Below, piece by piece: positions 63,501 to 64,000 of a stretch of 64,000 nt of DNA. The stretch comes from Oceanimonas sp. GK1 (GTDB taxonomy: Bacteria > Pseudomonadota > Gammaproteobacteria > Enterobacterales > Aeromonadaceae). Where the stretch lies: positions 1,939,001-2,003,000 of the forward strand of contig NC_016745.1 of the NCBI RefSeq assembly GCF_000243075.1. Reading direction: 5' to 3'. The notes under the pieces are model-generated. The model worked only from the letters and a program-made list of their open reading frames with translations. It ran no database searches and was not told the DNA's origin. How positions within the stretch are numbered: position 1 is the first letter of the stretch; every line of letters starts with the position of its first letter. A program made the position numbers and the translations under genes.

Positions 63501-63996
63501 CGCCCCGGGCGGCGAATTCGCCGTGCTCCAGCACCTGCTCCACGGCGCGGTAGCCGGCCTGCTCCAGCCGCTGGCGCAAATGATGCAAATCGAGCCGGTC
63601 GCCTACTTTCAGCAACAGGCTGTTTTGCTCCAGCCAGTCCCGGGGCGGGGTGCGCAACATGAGCGTGGTGACCGGTACGATCAGCAGGCCACGACTCAAG
63701 GCCGGCAGACCGTAGAGGGTTTCCAGCCGCTGGGAGATAATGTCCTGGTGCGGCGAGAACTGATCGTAAGGCAGGGTTTCCCAGTCGGGCAGCAGCTGCA
63801 CCGGCAGGGCCTCGTCGGCCAGCAGGTGGCGCACTTCCTGCTCCAGGCGCAGGGCGGTGGGGGTGTCGGGCACCACCAGCAGCACCCGCTGTTGTTGCTG
63901 TTTGACCTGGCCGGCAATGGCCAGGGCCAGGCTGCTGCCAATCAGGCCGCCCAGGCTGGCCCTGGGCTTGGGAACGGGGCTTGAAATCTCAATCAT
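60559..63996 (-). CDS. mfd: Transcription-repair coupling factor Mfd
   Basis: Mfd pushes RNA polymerase stalled at DNA lesions off the template and recruits UvrA. The 1145-residue protein is full length (E. coli 1148). It has the N-terminal UvrB-like region (VLLVVPDTPTALRLEQEVRH), the polymerase-interaction domain (GVGRYLGL near residue 490), and the SF2 motor with Walker A GDVGFGKTEVA at about 626-636, DEEHRFGVRQKD and TATPIPRTLN. The TRCF regulatory domain closes it. The start codon lies four bases inside the window end, so its ribosome-binding site cannot be judged. Confidence 0.96.
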   Translation of the reverse strand: MIEISSPVPKPRASLGGLIGSSLALAIAGQVKQQQQRVLLVVPDTPTALRLEQEVRHLLADEALPVQLLPDWETLPYDQFSPHQDIISQRLETLYGLPALSRGLLIVPVTTLMLRTPPRDWLEQNSLLLKVGDRLDLHHLRQRLEQAGYRAVEQVLEHGEFAARGALLDLFPMGAEEPVRIDFFDDEIDTLRPFDPDTQRSKDKVQEVRLLPAREFPTDGAAIERFRGQYRERFALRNEPESLYHRVSQGQLPPGIEYYFPLFFEQTQTLFDTLPETLLVLAVGEVEPAAQTFWREVNERYEDRRHDLLRPLLPPDELYLKPDALLHQLNRWPRLQLSQAPVLEKGERVNAPVRALPELEVEHQKTEPLTRLLTFCEQFPGHILFSVESAGRREALTELLAGSPLRLTPVDSLTQFATGSDKTGLLVGPLAQGFVLGDEFALICEGDLLGGRVIQRRRREKSAALSPDTLIRNLAELSIGQPVVHLDHGVGRYLGLQALNAGGMKSEYLTLEYAGGDKLYVPVTALHLVGRYSGADDPTLNRLGNDAWAKAKRKAAEKVRDVAAELLDVYARRAAQPGQAIAHDKAAYRQFCDAFPFEETDDQLKAINAVLTDMTQARAMDRLVCGDVGFGKTEVAMRAAFVAVHGGKQVAVLVPTTLLAQQHYDNFRDRFANWPVKVELISRFKTGKEQDKALVGLEDGSIDIVIGTHKLLSQDVRFKDLGLLIVDEEHRFGVRQKDKIKALRADVDILTLTATPIPRTLNMAMGGMRDLSIIATPPAKRLAVKTFVRESDPTVIREAILRELKRGGQVYYLHNEVQTIENSLDALRTLVPEARIGIAHGQMRERELERVMSDFYHQRFNVLLCSTIIETGIDVPTANTIIMDRADKLGLAQLHQLRGRVGRSHHQAYAYLLTPHPKRMTTDAKKRLEAIAALEDLGAGFALATHDLEIRGAGELLGDEQSGQITAIGFSLYMEMLEQAVKALQSGKEPALDKLLASQTEIELRLPALLPDDYIPDVNMRLSMYKRIAAADNDAALRELQVELIDRFGLLPEPGKNLIALSGLKARASALGIEKIDAGPQGGTITFGQDAKVDPGYLVGLLQSQPRIYKMEGPTKLRFAIPSNDAKARLALVGDMLNEFAAHQA

Positions 63997-64000
63997 GAAG

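Overview
The window is GC-rich DNA from a gammaproteobacterium, and the gene order suggests the order Aeromonadales (an Oceanimonas, Oceanisphaera or Zobellella-like genus). The genus is inference. What is visible is the enterobacterial-type run hinT-lpoB-thiK-nagZ-ndh, a bioA/bioBFCD divergon, tamA-tamB, asnS, a proL-type tRNA-Pro and mfd, all with gammaproteobacterial-looking proteins. Coding density is high and no insertion sequence, prophage or CRISPR array was seen.

Layout. 1-2404: tail of a urease cluster, ureE-ureF-ureG plus a HupE/UreJ nickel permease, as one overlapping operon; the structural genes would lie to the left. 2598-3890: purine permease. 3892-4113: a nest of small repeats. 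4168-5568 (-): asnS. 5681-7405: a small membrane protein and an L,D-transpeptidase. 7802-20455: a complete Tad (tight adherence) pilus locus with a palindrome-rich leader. Its order is Flp pilin, terminator, TadV peptidase, a winged-helix/AAA+ ATPase that is not a standard Tad component, CpaB, secretin, small lipoprotein, TadG-like, TadE, TadE/F, TadZ, TadA, TadB, TadC, TadD.

20452-25596: bioA (-) facing bioB-bioF-bioC-bioD, with a BirA-like operator between them. 25671-27819: htpX, three small genes including an RlpA-like lipoprotein, and terminators. 27776-30155 (-): cobT-cobS-cobC; cobQ and cobO lie apart at 49327-51483, so lower-ligand and nucleotide-loop genes are split in two blocks. 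30234-35701: membrane hydrolase, a very large penicillin-binding protein, an MsrA relative lacking its catalytic cysteine, and mobB. 35833-43231: tamA, tamB and a PglL-type O-oligosaccharyltransferase. 43282-49107: lipoprotein, phosphoribosyltransferase, tRNA-Pro(GGG), then hinT-lpoB-thiK-nagZ-ndh with a perfect CRP half-site pair before ndh. 51477-58764: small and orphan genes, a LysR/VOC divergon with a perfect 14-bp inverted repeat, and a 128-nt nested-palindrome element. 59035-63996 (-): an FAD oxidoreductase and mfd.

Themes: nickel supply for urease; biotin and cobalamin synthesis; envelope building (L,D-transpeptidase, PBP, LpoB, NagZ, RlpA-like, TamAB); and a surface pilus machine. Short dispersed repeats sit at many gene ends and in one case supply the last codons and stop of bioF. 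Starts were chosen by eye from ribosome-binding sites and family lengths; no database search was possible.
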